Program-made: the position numbers and the translations under genes
The notes under the pieces: model-generated
Database searches by the model: none
The model's input: the letters and a program-made list of their open reading frames with translations, nothing else
What the model was told of the DNA's origin: nothing
Part shown: positions 29,453 to 37,870 of the stretch, piece by piece
Layout of the letters: every line of letters begins with the position of its first letter
Position numbering within the stretch: position 1 is the first letter of the stretch
Source: Xanthomonas sacchari
GTDB lineage: Bacteria > Pseudomonadota > Gammaproteobacteria > Xanthomonadales > Xanthomonadaceae
Direction: 5' to 3'
DNA: 64,000 nt
Assembly (NCBI RefSeq): GCF_024266585.1
Contig: NZ_CP100647.1
Span: forward strand, 437,001-501,000

Positions 29453-29470
29453 GCGCGTCCGCCGTTGCGC

Positions 29471-30496
29471 ATGCGCGATAACGCCAAGAAGAAGATCGCC
29501 GTCCTCGGTGCCGGCTCCTGGGGCACGGCGCTGGCGTCGCTGACCGCACGGCACGGGTATCCGACCGTGCTGTGGGGCCGCGATGCCGCGGTCGCCGAGG
29601 CCATCGGGCAGCGCCACGAGAACCCGCGCTACCTGCCGGGGATCGCGCTGCCGGAGGGCTTGCAGGCGACCACCGAGCTGGCGGCGGCCATCGACGGCGC
29701 CGACTGGATCCTGGTGGTGGTGCCGTCGCATGCGTTCACCGAGACCCTGCGCCAGTTGGCGCCGCTGCGCCCGGCGCAGGCCGGCGTGGCCTGGGCGACC
29801 AAGGGCTTCGAGCCCGGGTCCGGGCGTTTCCTGCACGAAGTGGCGCAGGAAATCCTGGGCGAGGACGTGCCGCTGGCCGTGGTCACCGGCCCGTCCTTCG
29901 CCAAGGAAGTGGCCCTGGACCTGCCGACCGCGGTGACCGTGCACGGCGATGCCGCGTTCGCGCAGCAGGTCGCCGACGCGATGCACGGCCCGACCTTCCG
30001 CGCCTACACCGGCGACGACATGGTCGGCGCCGAGCTGGGCGGGGCGATGAAGAACGTGTTGGCGGTGGCCACCGGCGTGGCCGACGGCATGGAGCTGGGC
30101 CTCAACGCCCGCGCCGGCCTGATCACCCGCGGCCTCAACGAGATGCTGCGGCTGGCCGCGGCGATCGGCGCCAAGCCGGAAACCCTGATGGGCCTGGCCG
30201 GGCTGGGCGACCTGGTGCTCACCTGCACCGGCGACCTGTCGCGCAACCGCCGGCTGGGCCTGGCGCTGGGCCGTGGGCAGCCGCTGCAGGAGGCGGTGCG
30301 CGCGATCGGCCAGGTGGTCGAGTCGGTGCAGACCGCCGACGAGGTGATGCGCCAGGCCGAGCGCCACGGCATCGACCTGCCGATCTCCAACGCGGTGCGC
30401 GCGGTCCTGCACGGCGAACTGACCCCGGCGGTCGGCCTGCAGCAATTGCTGGCGCGCGAACAGAAGCCCGAGTACCCGACTACCCTGTTCAGTTGA
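29471..30496 (+). CDS. gpsA: Glycerol-3-phosphate dehydrogenase [NAD(P)+]
   Basis: A 341-residue GpsA that reduces dihydroxyacetone phosphate to sn-glycerol-3-phosphate, the backbone of phospholipids. The NAD-binding [10 protein letters not shown], the catalytic lysine region GPSFAKEVA, and the [19 protein letters not shown] stretch are all intact. I start at the ATG 29471; a TTG at 29465 is in frame. No clear Shine-Dalgarno is seen, so translation may be coupled to secB. A strong terminator follows. Confidence 0.96.
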   Translation: MRDNAKKKIAVLGAGSWGTALASLTARHGYPTVLWGRDAAVAEAIGQRHENPRYLPGIALPEGLQATTELAAAIDGADWILVVVPSHAFTETLRQLAPLRPAQAGVAWATKGFEPGSGRFLHEVAQEILGEDVPLAVVTGPSFAKEVALDLPTAVTVHGDAAFAQQVADAMHGPTFRAYTGDDMVGAELGGAMKNVLAVATGVADGMELGLNARAGLITRGLNEMLRLAAAIGAKPETLMGLAGLGDLVLTCTGDLSRNRRLGLALGRGQPLQEAVRAIGQVVESVQTADEVMRQAERHGIDLPISNAVRAVLHGELTPAVGLQQLLAREQKPEYPTTLFS

Positions 30497-30517
30497 TCCG
30501 GCCACCTGCCGCATACT

Positions 30518-30545
30518 AAAACGCCCGGCTTGCCCGGGCGTTTTT
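30518..30545 (+). terminator. Intrinsic terminator of gpsA
   Basis: An 11-base stem AAAACGCCCGG/CCGGGCGTTTT with a 5-base loop CTTGC is followed by TTTTT. It lies 21 bases after the gpsA stop and is a textbook rho-independent terminator. Confidence 0.92.
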
Positions 30546-30590
30546 GTGTTCGCACGCCGACGCGCCATCGACGCCCGGTACGCACGGACA

Positions 30591-30620
30591 AAAAAAAGCC
30601 CGGTCGTGAGACCGGGCTTT
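30591..30620 (-). terminator. Intrinsic terminator of the Ax21-family gene
   Basis: On the minus strand, stem AAAGCCCGGTC/GACCGGGCTTT (30595-30605 with 30610-30620) with loop of 4 is followed by a run of eight T. It lies about 50 bases past the stop of the Ax21-family gene and faces the gpsA terminator. Confidence 0.9.
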
Positions 30621-30673
30621 CCGAGCCGCGTGCGGCGGGAGAGAGAGCCGACGCGCGCGGCGCTAGGCAACGC

Positions 30674-31246
30674 TTACCAGCTGAAGCGCGGGCCGACGAA
30701 CCATTCCTTGTCGCCGTGGCGGTCCATCTTCAGGTCGGCGCTGAGGCCCCAGTTCTGGTTCAGCTTGGCCTGGGCGCCCAGGCGGCCGTAGAACTGGCCT
30801 TCCGGATTGATGCCGTCCTTCTTCGCGTAGTCTTCGTAGCCGCCCAGCGCATAGACTTCCAGGTACGGGTTGAACGCGGTACGGATACCGGCTTCGGCGC
30901 TCCAGCCGTTGAACTTGGTGCCGTATTCCGGGTCGAAGCGGTTGTAGGCAACGCGGGTCACCAGGTCGGTGCTGGTCGCGATCTCGTGGTTGTAGCCGGC
31001 GCCGATGCGCCACTGGTCAACGCGCACGTCGCCGAAATCGGTCTTCTGGCGGTTGAAGTCGCCGAACACGCTGAAGTTCGGGTGGAACGCGTAGGAACCC
31101 TTGACGGCCCAGCCGTCGGCGTCGCCGCCGCTGGCGTCGGTCTTGACGTAGCCGCCCTCGACGTAGTTGTAGGAAAGGCCTTCGGCAGCCGAAGCGGCGA
31201 ACGGCAGGGTGGCCAGGAGGCCGAGAGCAAGCAGAGAGGTCTTCAT
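30674..31246 (-). CDS. Ax21-family outer-membrane beta-barrel protein
   Basis: A 190-residue protein with a clear signal peptide (cleaved near ASAAEG) and a beta-barrel pattern of alternating aromatic strands ending in the terminal FSW-type residue (VGPRFSW). The opening MKTSLLALGLLATLPFAASA and SYNYVEGGYVKTD match the Xanthomonas Ax21 family, small outer-membrane or vesicle proteins. Earlier claims that Ax21 is the rice XA21 elicitor or a quorum signal were withdrawn, so I give no signalling role. A terminator lies downstream. Confidence 0.85.
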   Translation of the reverse strand: MKTSLLALGLLATLPFAASAAEGLSYNYVEGGYVKTDASGGDADGWAVKGSYAFHPNFSVFGDFNRQKTDFGDVRVDQWRIGAGYNHEIATSTDLVTRVAYNRFDPEYGTKFNGWSAEAGIRTAFNPYLEVYALGGYEDYAKKDGINPEGQFYGRLGAQAKLNQNWGLSADLKMDRHGDKEWFVGPRFSW

Positions 31247-31628
31247 AATCGGGTACCTTCGTTATTGGTTTGTCGGCGCTGAGGCGTGGGGCCGTTCGCT
31301 GCCGATATGTAAATTATCCGTTAGCGACCCGAACTCGCCCTGAATCCCAAACTGACTAGTACATAAATTAAACGCCCTGTTCAGAAATGACGCTGCGTCG
31401 TAGGGATGCAGTTCACAGCGCCCCCGAAAGCGCTGCTGACCAGAGGCGATGATGCGTAGCCGCCGCGTGTTTCGTGGTCCGCCGCGCGCCGGATCGGCCC
31501 GGCCATCCGTGCGCGCACCGCCGTGCGGCGACGCCCCGGCGCAATGACCATGCAGAACCCGGCGGCGTATCGGGGCCGTGCTTCGCCCGGGGACAGCGCG
31601 ATTTCCAAGTCCGCCCCGTCATCGCCGT
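31247..31628. other. 382-base non-coding gap with AT-rich stretch
   Basis: The first ~140 bases are unusually AT-rich for this genome (for example AATTATCC and ACATAAATTAAACG near 31310-31375) and probably hold the promoter of the Ax21-family gene on the minus strand; no hexamer pair is good enough to mark. From ~31390 the composition returns to normal and I see no gene. Confidence 0.5.
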
Positions 31629-32171
31629 CTACAGCGCGGCGAGCTTCTCTATCGCCTCGCGCACGCGCTGCCTGCCCATCGGCACCACCGAGCGGTGGAT
31701 CGTCGCGCCTTCGATGAAGGCATCGATGGCAGCGGACGCCGTGGCGGAGAAATGCGTTTCCAGGGCCGCCCGGCTCCTGGCCATCCACTGCCGCATGATC
31801 GCGGTCATCTCCGGATGCCGGCGGGCGAAGGCATACAGTTCGTAGCTCAGCAGCAACACGCGCGGGGACGCGGTTCCCTCGGCGAAGATGATGTTCACCA
31901 CCGCGTCCAGGGCCTGCGCGTGACTCTGCGCGGCGCGGATCTCGGCGGCGAAGTCGCTGGACACGTCCTGGGAAAACCGGGTGAACGCGGCCACCAGCAG
32001 GTCGTGCATCGAGCCGAAGTAGTAGGTGGTGGCGCTGAGCGGAACGCCGGCTTCCTCGGCGACCTTGCGGAAGGTGGTGCCCGCGACGCCGTGGTCCAGG
32101 ATCACCCGCAGCGCGGCCAGCTCGATCGCCTCCTTCCGGTGCGGATCCTGGCGCCAGGTCCTGCCGCTCAT
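31629..32171 (-). CDS. TetR/AcrR-family transcriptional regulator
   Basis: A 180-residue repressor-type protein. The N-terminal helix-turn-helix reads HRKEAIELAALRVILDHGVAG, TFRKVAEEAGVPLSATTYYF, then a helical ligand domain. The pattern is closest to the TetR group with a TTYYFGS recognition helix. It faces the DUF1349 gene across ~150 bases that hold an inverted repeat, so it probably controls that gene and itself. The ligand is unknown. I start at ATG 32171 rather than at longer upstream starts because this gives the standard N-terminus. Confidence 0.87.
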   Translation of the reverse strand: MSGRTWRQDPHRKEAIELAALRVILDHGVAGTTFRKVAEEAGVPLSATTYYFGSMHDLLVAAFTRFSQDVSSDFAAEIRAAQSHAQALDAVVNIIFAEGTASPRVLLLSYELYAFARRHPEMTAIMRQWMARSRAALETHFSATASAAIDAFIEGATIHRSVVPMGRQRVREAIEKLAAL

Positions 32172-32230
32172 GCCTGTCCAACGCTGTTTCGACGAAGGCC
32201 GATGATCGCAGGTCGCGGTTGACGCCTCAA

Positions 32231-32248
32231 TTGGTACGGATGTACAAA
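32231..32248. promoter_or_regulatory. Candidate TetR operator
   Basis: TTGGTAC-GGAT-GTACAAA is an inverted repeat with 6 of 7 arm positions paired, in the gap between the divergent TetR and DUF1349 genes. It sits ~60 bases upstream of the TetR start and ~70 upstream of the DUF1349 start, where a shared operator would be expected. Confidence 0.55.
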
Positions 32249-32319
32249 TTCGCCGACGAGGTCGATGAAAGCCATCGCCCCGATGGCGCCTCGCCACCAG
32301 CGACGTGAGGAGCAGCGCG

Positions 32320-33009
32320 ATGGCCAATGCCGGGGAGCGGGACGTGGATATCGGCCGCCGGGCGACGCTGGGCGGGCTCGCCGCCGGTGGCGTCGCGCTG
32401 GCCACCGGGACGCGCGCCGCGGCGCCTTCCGGCTGGGAGGCGGGCACGTGGCTCAATGCGCCCAGGATCCATCGGCGCCTGCCCGGCGGCGTGCTCGAGG
32501 TCGTCACCGACAAGGGCGGCGATTTCTGGCGCGAGACCCACTACGGATTCACCCGCGACAGCGGGCATTTCCTGGGTATCGCCGCGCCGGCGCGCTTCAC
32601 CTGCCAGCTGCGCGTCCGTGCCAGGTTCGAGCAGCTCTACGATCAGGCCGGCCTGATGGTCCGGGTCGACGAGCGCCGCTGGGTGAAGGCCGGCATCGAA
32701 TTGAGCGACGGCCGGCCGATGCTCAGCAGCGTGATGACCGACGGTCGCTCGGACTGGGCCACCGGCCCGTACGACGCGGATGCCGCGGACTTCTGGATGC
32801 GCGCCACCGTGGACCAAGGGGTGTTGCGCCTGCAGGTCTCGCGCGACGGGACGTACTGGCCGCTGGTGCGGCTGTGTCCGTTCCCGGTCGCGTCCACCTA
32901 TCTGGTCGGCCCGATGACCTGCACGCCGGAGCGCGAGGGATTGTCCGTGCGCTTCTCCGACTGGCGCCTGGGGCCGGCGCTGGGCAAGGACCTGCACGAC
33001 CTGTCCTGA
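32320..33009 (+). CDS. DUF1349 (concanavalin-like) protein, probable Tat export
   Basis: A 229-residue protein. An N-terminal GRRATLGGLAAGGVALATG resembles a twin-arginine signal, and the rest matches DUF1349: DFWRETHYGFTRDSGHF, YDQAGLMVRVDERRWVKAGI, SDWATGPY. Such domains have a concanavalin-like jelly roll and are thought to bind carbohydrate; no enzyme activity is known. AGGAG lies 7 bases before the ATG. The divergent TetR gene and the inverted repeat between them suggest inducible expression. Confidence 0.8.
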   Translation: MANAGERDVDIGRRATLGGLAAGGVALATGTRAAAPSGWEAGTWLNAPRIHRRLPGGVLEVVTDKGGDFWRETHYGFTRDSGHFLGIAAPARFTCQLRVRARFEQLYDQAGLMVRVDERRWVKAGIELSDGRPMLSSVMTDGRSDWATGPYDADAADFWMRATVDQGVLRLQVSRDGTYWPLVRLCPFPVASTYLVGPMTCTPEREGLSVRFSDWRLGPALGKDLHDLS

Positions 33010-33051
33010 TCCGCGCAGGCGCCAGTGCGTGCCGGCGGGCGCCGCCGGCGC

Positions 33052-33531
33052 TCAGTCGGCGCCGGGAAAGCCCAGTTGCCGCCACGCCTCGAACACCACC
33101 ACCGCGACCGCGTTGGACAGGTTGAGGCTGCGGTTGTGCGGTTGCATCGGCAGGCGCAGGCGCTGCGCGTCGGGCACCTGCTCCAGCACGGCGTCGGGCA
33201 GGCCGCGGGTTTCCGGGCCGAACAGGAAGGCGTCGCCGTCGGCGAAGGCGGGCGTGTCGTAGCGGGTGCTGCTGCGGGTGCTGAGGGCGAACAGGCGGCG
33301 CGGGGCGATGGCCTGCAGGGCCGCGTCCAGCGACGCGTGGACCTGCAGTCGGGCGTATTCGTGGTAGTCCAGGCCGGCGCGCTTGAGCTGGCGGTCGCCG
33401 AGGTCGAAGCCCAGCGGCTCGATCAGGTGCAGTTGCGCGCCGGTATTGGCGCAGAGGCGGATGACGTTGCCCGTGTTGGGCGGAATTTCGGGCTGGTACA
33501 GCAGAACGTGCAGCGTTGGGGTCGCGATCAT
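33052..33531 (-). CDS. trmL: tRNA (cytidine(34)-2'-O)-methyltransferase TrmL
   Basis: A 159-residue SPOUT methyltransferase, the normal TrmL length. Signatures are LYQPEIPPNTGNVIRLCANT at the start, LFGPETRGLP and the knot region LRLPMQPHNRSLNLSNAVAV. It methylates the wobble base of tRNA-Leu isoacceptors. It lies 41 bases after the repeat-protein gene on the same strand. Confidence 0.94.
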   Translation of the reverse strand: MIATPTLHVLLYQPEIPPNTGNVIRLCANTGAQLHLIEPLGFDLGDRQLKRAGLDYHEYARLQVHASLDAALQAIAPRRLFALSTRSSTRYDTPAFADGDAFLFGPETRGLPDAVLEQVPDAQRLRLPMQPHNRSLNLSNAVAVVVFEAWRQLGFPGAD

Positions 33532-33572
33532 CGGCGCAGTGTACGCGCCGGCGCGGAGGCCTTGCTGCTGGT

Positions 33573-34049
33573 TCAGCGCACCAGGCCGACCGCCAGGTTC
33601 TGGCTCAGCTTCTGCAGGCTCGGCTGCAACTGCAGCATCGCGGTGTCCAGCGTCTCGCCGACCACGTCGCCGATCGCCAGCATGCTGCCCATGTCCGTCT
33701 CCGGACGCACCTGCACGGTGGCCAGGGTCACCACGTGCTGGCCGGCGGCCTGTTCCATGTCGCGTTCGGCCAACTGCTCGGCCGACGGGCGCACCTGCAC
33801 CGCGGCCAGGGTGGTGATGTGGCTGGACAGTTCGGCCGCGCGCTGGGCGATCTGCTCGGCGGAGGGGCGCACCTGCACCGCCTCCAGGGTGGCGATGCCG
33901 CTGGCCTGTTCGGCGGCGCGCTGGGCGATCTGGTCGGCCGACGGACGCACCTGCACGGTCGCGAGGGTGGCGATCGGCGCGGCGGCGAAGGACGGCGCGG
34001 CGAACAGGGCGGCGATGGCAGCGGTCAGGAGCAGGGTGGTGGTTTTCAT
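33573..34049 (-). CDS. Secreted protein with four tandem VQVRP repeats
   Basis: I cannot assign a family. A signal peptide (MKTTTLLLTAAIAALFAAPS, cut near residue 23) is followed by four repeats of ~26 residues. Each has a strand-like core TLxxVQVRP (VQVRP at residues 32-36, 58-62, 84-88, 112-116) and a helix-like tail SAEQIAQRAAE. The first three are near identical; the fourth keeps the strand but loses the helix. A C-terminal stretch (MLQLQPSLQKLSQNLAVGL) looks amphipathic. The DNA repeats (33696-33974) have a 78-base period. An alternating strand-helix solenoid or a binding array is plausible, but only inferred. Confidence 0.75.
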   Translation of the reverse strand: MKTTTLLLTAAIAALFAAPSFAAAPIATLATVQVRPSADQIAQRAAEQASGIATLEAVQVRPSAEQIAQRAAELSSHITTLAAVQVRPSAEQLAERDMEQAAGQHVVTLATVQVRPETDMGSMLAIGDVVGETLDTAMLQLQPSLQKLSQNLAVGLVR

Positions 34050-34450
34050 GGCGGACCTCGTTGGTGTCGTTGATCAGTGGTGTGGTAGTAAAGTAGTACA
34101 CCTAATCAGGGGCTGCAAGAACTTTTTCGCGCCCCGCAGTTTATTAAGCTTTCATTCACTTTGATGCCGCTGGCTTTTTCGTTCGAGGGTGTTCAAGCAC
34201 ACTGCGTGCCAAATCCAAGTATTTGTATTTCAAGAGGAATTTATTTTCTTGAGTGTCCGCGGGCGGACACCCGGGCGCTTGCGTACGCCGGCCGCGGACA
34301 CTGCGGCGGCCGCCGATCCGCTGGTGGCGCGGTGGCGACGCCATGGAAGAAGGACGTCATCGACAACGCGGGAATACGCGTAGCGCGATACGCCCGGTAC
34401 GATCGGCGTTCACCGGCTGTTTCGCCGGCCCCCAAGGAAGAAGGATCTGC
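34050..34450. other. 400-base non-coding gap with AT-rich region and palindrome
   Basis: The left ~200 bases are AT-rich (for example TTTATTAAGCTTTCATTCAC near 34140), and should hold the promoter of the repeat-protein gene on the minus strand. A palindrome GTGTCCGC-GG-GCGGACAC lies at 34253-34270, and its half GCGGACAC recurs about 25 bases later. The short open frames here have no family resemblance and I reject them as genes. Confidence 0.5.
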
Positions 34451-37327
34451 ATGACCGTCTCGACCCGCCCGCGTGGCGCCCTGCTGGCCGTTGCGCTGTC
34501 CGCCGCGCTCGGCGCACTGAGCTACGCGCCGCCCTCGACGGCGGCCCGGCCCGCCGCCGCCACGTTGGTGGATATCGCCTATGAGCAGTTCACCCTGCCC
34601 AACGGACTGCGGGTGGTGGTGCACACCGATCGCAAGGCGCCGATCGTGGCGGTCAACCTCTGGTACCACGTGGGCGCCAAGGACGAGCCGGCCGGGCGTA
34701 CCGGTTTCGCGCATCTGTTCGAGCACCTGATGTTCCAGGGCAGCGAGAACCACCACGGCGAGTTCTTCGAGCCGTTCAAGCAGGTCGGCGTCACCGACCA
34801 GAACGGCACCACCAACAGCGACCGCACCAATTACTTCGAGAACGTGCCGACCACCGCGCTGGACATGGCGCTGTGGATGGAATCGGACCGCATGGGCCAC
34901 CTGCTCGGCGCCATCGACCAGGCCGCGCTGGACGAACAGCGCGGGGTGGTGCAGAACGAGAAGCGCCAGGGCGAGAACCAGCCGTATGGCCAGGCCTGGA
35001 GCCGGCTGAGCCGCGCGCTGTACCCGGCCGGCCACCCGTACCACCACACCGTCATCGGCTCGATGAACGATCTCAACGCGGCCTCGCTGGCCGACGTCAA
35101 GCAGTGGTTCCGCACCTGGTACGGGCCCAACAACGCAGTGCTGGTGCTGGCCGGTGACATCGACGTGGCCACGGCCAAGGAGAAGGTGACGCGCTACTTC
35201 GGCGACATCCCGGCCGGCCCGAGCATGGCCCAGCCCAAGGTCGACGTGGCCCAGCGCAGCCAGTCCACCCGCGAGACCATGACCGACAAGGTGCCGCAGA
35301 CGCGGATCTACCGCGTCTGGAACGTGGCGCAGATCGGCACCGAGGACGTCGACCGGCTGCAGTTGCTGGCGCAGGTGCTGGGCGGCGCCAAGTCCTCGCG
35401 GCTGGATCGGCGCCTGGTCCACGAGGACAAGCTGGTCGACCGGATCAGCGCCTCGGTGTGGCCGTCGCAGCTCGGCTCCGGCTTCGGCATCATCGCCATG
35501 GTCAAGCAGGGCGTGGACCCGGCCAGGGTCGAGGCCGCGATCGACGAGGAAGTGCGCCGGTTGCTGGACAAGGGGCCGGACAAGGCCGAACTGGCGCGTG
35601 CCAAGACCGCCTTCCGCGCCGGCTTCATCCGCGGCGTCGAGCGCATCGGCGGCTTCGGCGGCAAGGCCGACGTGCTGGCCGAATGCGCGGTGTACACCGG
35701 CGACCCCGGCTGCTTCCGCACCTCGTTGGCGACCATCGCCAACACCCGCCCGCGCGAGCTGACCGCGGTCGGCCGCAAGTGGCTGGGCAAGGGCGACTAC
35801 ACCTTGCTGGTGCAGCCGGGCGAGCGCGTGGCCCTGGCCGAGGAGCCGACGGTGCAACCGGCGCCGCTGAACCCGCCGCCGGTCGACCCCAAGTACCGCA
35901 CCCTGCCCAGCGTGGTCGACCGCAGCGCCGGCCCGCCCAGGACCACCCAGTTCCCGCAACTGAAGTTTCCGGCGCTGCAGCGCGCCACGCTGAAGAACGG
36001 CAGCACGCTGATCCTGGCCGAGCGCCACGACGTGCCGGTGGTGCAGTTCAGCTACGAGTTCCAGGGCGGCTACAGCGCCGACCAGGGGCGCAAGCCGGGC
36101 ACGGCCAGCTTCGCCATGGGTATGCTCGACGAGGGCGCCGGCGACCGCGACGCGCTGGCGTTCGCCGATGCCGCCGATGCTCTGGGCGCCACGCTGTCCG
36201 CCGGCGCCTCGCTGGACGGCAGCAATGCCTATCTGTCGGCCCTGAAGGAGAACCTGGCGCCGTCGCTGGCGCTGTATGCGGACATGCTGCAGCGGCCGCG
36301 CTTCGCGCCGAACGAGATCGAGCGGATCCGCGCCAGCTGGATCGCCGGCATCCGCCAGGAGAAGGCGCAGCCCAACGGCGTCGCCATGCGGGTGCTGCCG
36401 CCGCTGCTGTACGGCGCCGGCCACCCGTACGCGATCCCGTTCAGCGGCACAGGTACCGAGGCGGCGATCGCGGCCCTGCAGCGCGAGGACCTGGTGGACT
36501 TCCACCGCGACTGGGTGCGTCCGGAGAACGCCGCCCTGATCGTGGTCGGCGACACCACCCTGGGCGAGATCGTGCCGCTGCTGGACGCGCAATTCGGCGA
36601 CTGGAAGGGTGAGGGTCCCACGCCGTCGGTGCCGGCGCCGGCCGGCGTGGCGCGGCCGGCCAAGCCGCGCGTGTACCTGATCGACCAGCCCGGTGCGGTA
36701 CAGGCCAACCTGTTCGCCTCGGAACTGGTGCCGCCGACCACCGATCCGGCCTCGGTCCGTTTCGACATGGCCAACGGCGTGATCGGTGGCGACTTCACCT
36801 CGCGCCTGAACATGAACCTGCGCGAGAACAAGCATTGGTCCTACGGCGCGCGCAGCGGCGCGGCCAGCGCGCTCGGCCAGCGGCCGTGGACCGCCTCGGC
36901 GCCGGTGCAGATCGACAAGACCGCTCCGGCGCTGCAGGAGATGTCCAAGGAGATCAGCGCCTTCGCCAACGGCAAGGCGCCAGCGACGGCCGAAGAGGTG
37001 GCGCGGATCCGCAACATCCAGACCCTGAGCCTGCCCGGTGCCTACGAGACCGCCAGCGCGGTGATGGGCGCGATCGGCGGCATCGTCCGCTATGGCCGCC
37101 CCGACGACTATGTGTTCAAGCGCAAGGCCGAGATCGAGGCGATGACCCCGGCGCAGGTGCGCGAGGCGGCGTCGATGCTCGACCCGAACGGCCTGACCTG
37201 GGTGGTGGTGGGCGACCTGAAGCAGATCGAGGCGCCGGTGCGCGCGCTGAAGCTGGGCGAGGTCACGGTGATCGACGCTGACGGGGTGCCGCCGGGCGGC
37301 GCGGCAGCGACCGCGGCGCCGCGCTGA
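34451..37327 (+). CDS. M16-family zinc metalloprotease (two-domain, exported)
   Basis: A 958-residue protein with a signal peptide (cleaved near STAARPA) and tandem M16 halves. The first half holds the inverted zinc motif HLFEH (His88-His92) with the downstream glutamate in ALDEQRGVVQNEKRQ; the second half (about 480-940) lacks the motif, as usual. M16 proteases digest peptides inside a closed chamber; this one should act in the periplasm. AAGGAAGAAGGA precedes the ATG. A DUF4156 lipoprotein gene follows. Confidence 0.92.
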   Translation: MTVSTRPRGALLAVALSAALGALSYAPPSTAARPAAATLVDIAYEQFTLPNGLRVVVHTDRKAPIVAVNLWYHVGAKDEPAGRTGFAHLFEHLMFQGSENHHGEFFEPFKQVGVTDQNGTTNSDRTNYFENVPTTALDMALWMESDRMGHLLGAIDQAALDEQRGVVQNEKRQGENQPYGQAWSRLSRALYPAGHPYHHTVIGSMNDLNAASLADVKQWFRTWYGPNNAVLVLAGDIDVATAKEKVTRYFGDIPAGPSMAQPKVDVAQRSQSTRETMTDKVPQTRIYRVWNVAQIGTEDVDRLQLLAQVLGGAKSSRLDRRLVHEDKLVDRISASVWPSQLGSGFGIIAMVKQGVDPARVEAAIDEEVRRLLDKGPDKAELARAKTAFRAGFIRGVERIGGFGGKADVLAECAVYTGDPGCFRTSLATIANTRPRELTAVGRKWLGKGDYTLLVQPGERVALAEEPTVQPAPLNPPPVDPKYRTLPSVVDRSAGPPRTTQFPQLKFPALQRATLKNGSTLILAERHDVPVVQFSYEFQGGYSADQGRKPGTASFAMGMLDEGAGDRDALAFADAADALGATLSAGASLDGSNAYLSALKENLAPSLALYADMLQRPRFAPNEIERIRASWIAGIRQEKAQPNGVAMRVLPPLLYGAGHPYAIPFSGTGTEAAIAALQREDLVDFHRDWVRPENAALIVVGDTTLGEIVPLLDAQFGDWKGEGPTPSVPAPAGVARPAKPRVYLIDQPGAVQANLFASELVPPTTDPASVRFDMANGVIGGDFTSRLNMNLRENKHWSYGARSGAASALGQRPWTASAPVQIDKTAPALQEMSKEISAFANGKAPATAEEVARIRNIQTLSLPGAYETASAVMGAIGGIVRYGRPDDYVFKRKAEIEAMTPAQVREAASMLDPNGLTWVVVGDLKQIEAPVRALKLGEVTVIDADGVPPGGAAATAAPR

Positions 37328-37450
37328 TCGGGCCGCGCGCGGCGGCGATGGCCGGCGCGCGCCGCGGCCGGGAGCGACCGCGCTGACCTTGTCATGGCCG
37401 ATTCAGTGTTTTGCGGCACAATCCGCATTCACCTGCCAACGGTCCCGTCC

Positions 37451-37768
37451 ATGCGTCTTCCCATCGCGCTCGTCCTGCTCGCCACGCTCGCCGGCTGCAC
37501 CTGGGTGCCGATGGCGCCGGAGGGCAAGGGGGTACGGGTGCTGCCCCCGGGGCAGGCCGCCAGCGGCTGCGAGAAGCGCGGTGAGGTGGTGGTGTCGGTG
37601 AAGAGCAGCGTCGGCTTCTACCAGCGCAACCCGTTGCGGGTGCGCGAGGAGCTGGAGACCCTGGCCCGCAACGAGGCGCCCGGGGTTGGCGCCAACACCG
37701 TGCAGGCGATGGGCGACCCGGTCGACGGCGACCAGCGTTTCACCGCCTACCAGTGCGGCGGCCGCTGA
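37451..37768 (+). CDS. DUF4156-like lipoprotein
   Basis: A 105-residue lipoprotein with lipobox LATLAGCTW. The mature part matches the DUF4156 pattern: GVRVLPPGQAASGCEKRGEV, a strand VSVKSSVGFYQRN, LETLARNEAPGVGANTVQAM and a late cysteine (TAYQCGG) that may pair with Cys after SG. Function is unknown. The ATG at 37451 is chosen because it opens straight into the signal. Confidence 0.82.
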   Translation: MRLPIALVLLATLAGCTWVPMAPEGKGVRVLPPGQAASGCEKRGEVVVSVKSSVGFYQRNPLRVREELETLARNEAPGVGANTVQAMGDPVDGDQRFTAYQCGGR

Positions 37769-37870
37769 ACCGCTCAGACCATACGCTTTGCGTGGATTTG
37801 TTAAAGATGCGGTAAACCCCCGCAGCCGCTAGAATTGGCGCCCCCTCGCCTGACCCTGGCGTACACCTCG

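Noticed and set aside
30674-31246. Ax21 as a secreted quorum signal or XA21 elicitor
   Set aside because: Those reports were withdrawn; the sequence itself shows only a signal peptide and a small beta-barrel.
34161-34454. Small open frame of 97 codons before the M16 protease
   Set aside because: No family resemblance, no ribosome site, and it crosses the AT-rich promoter-like region and the GTGTCCGC palindrome.
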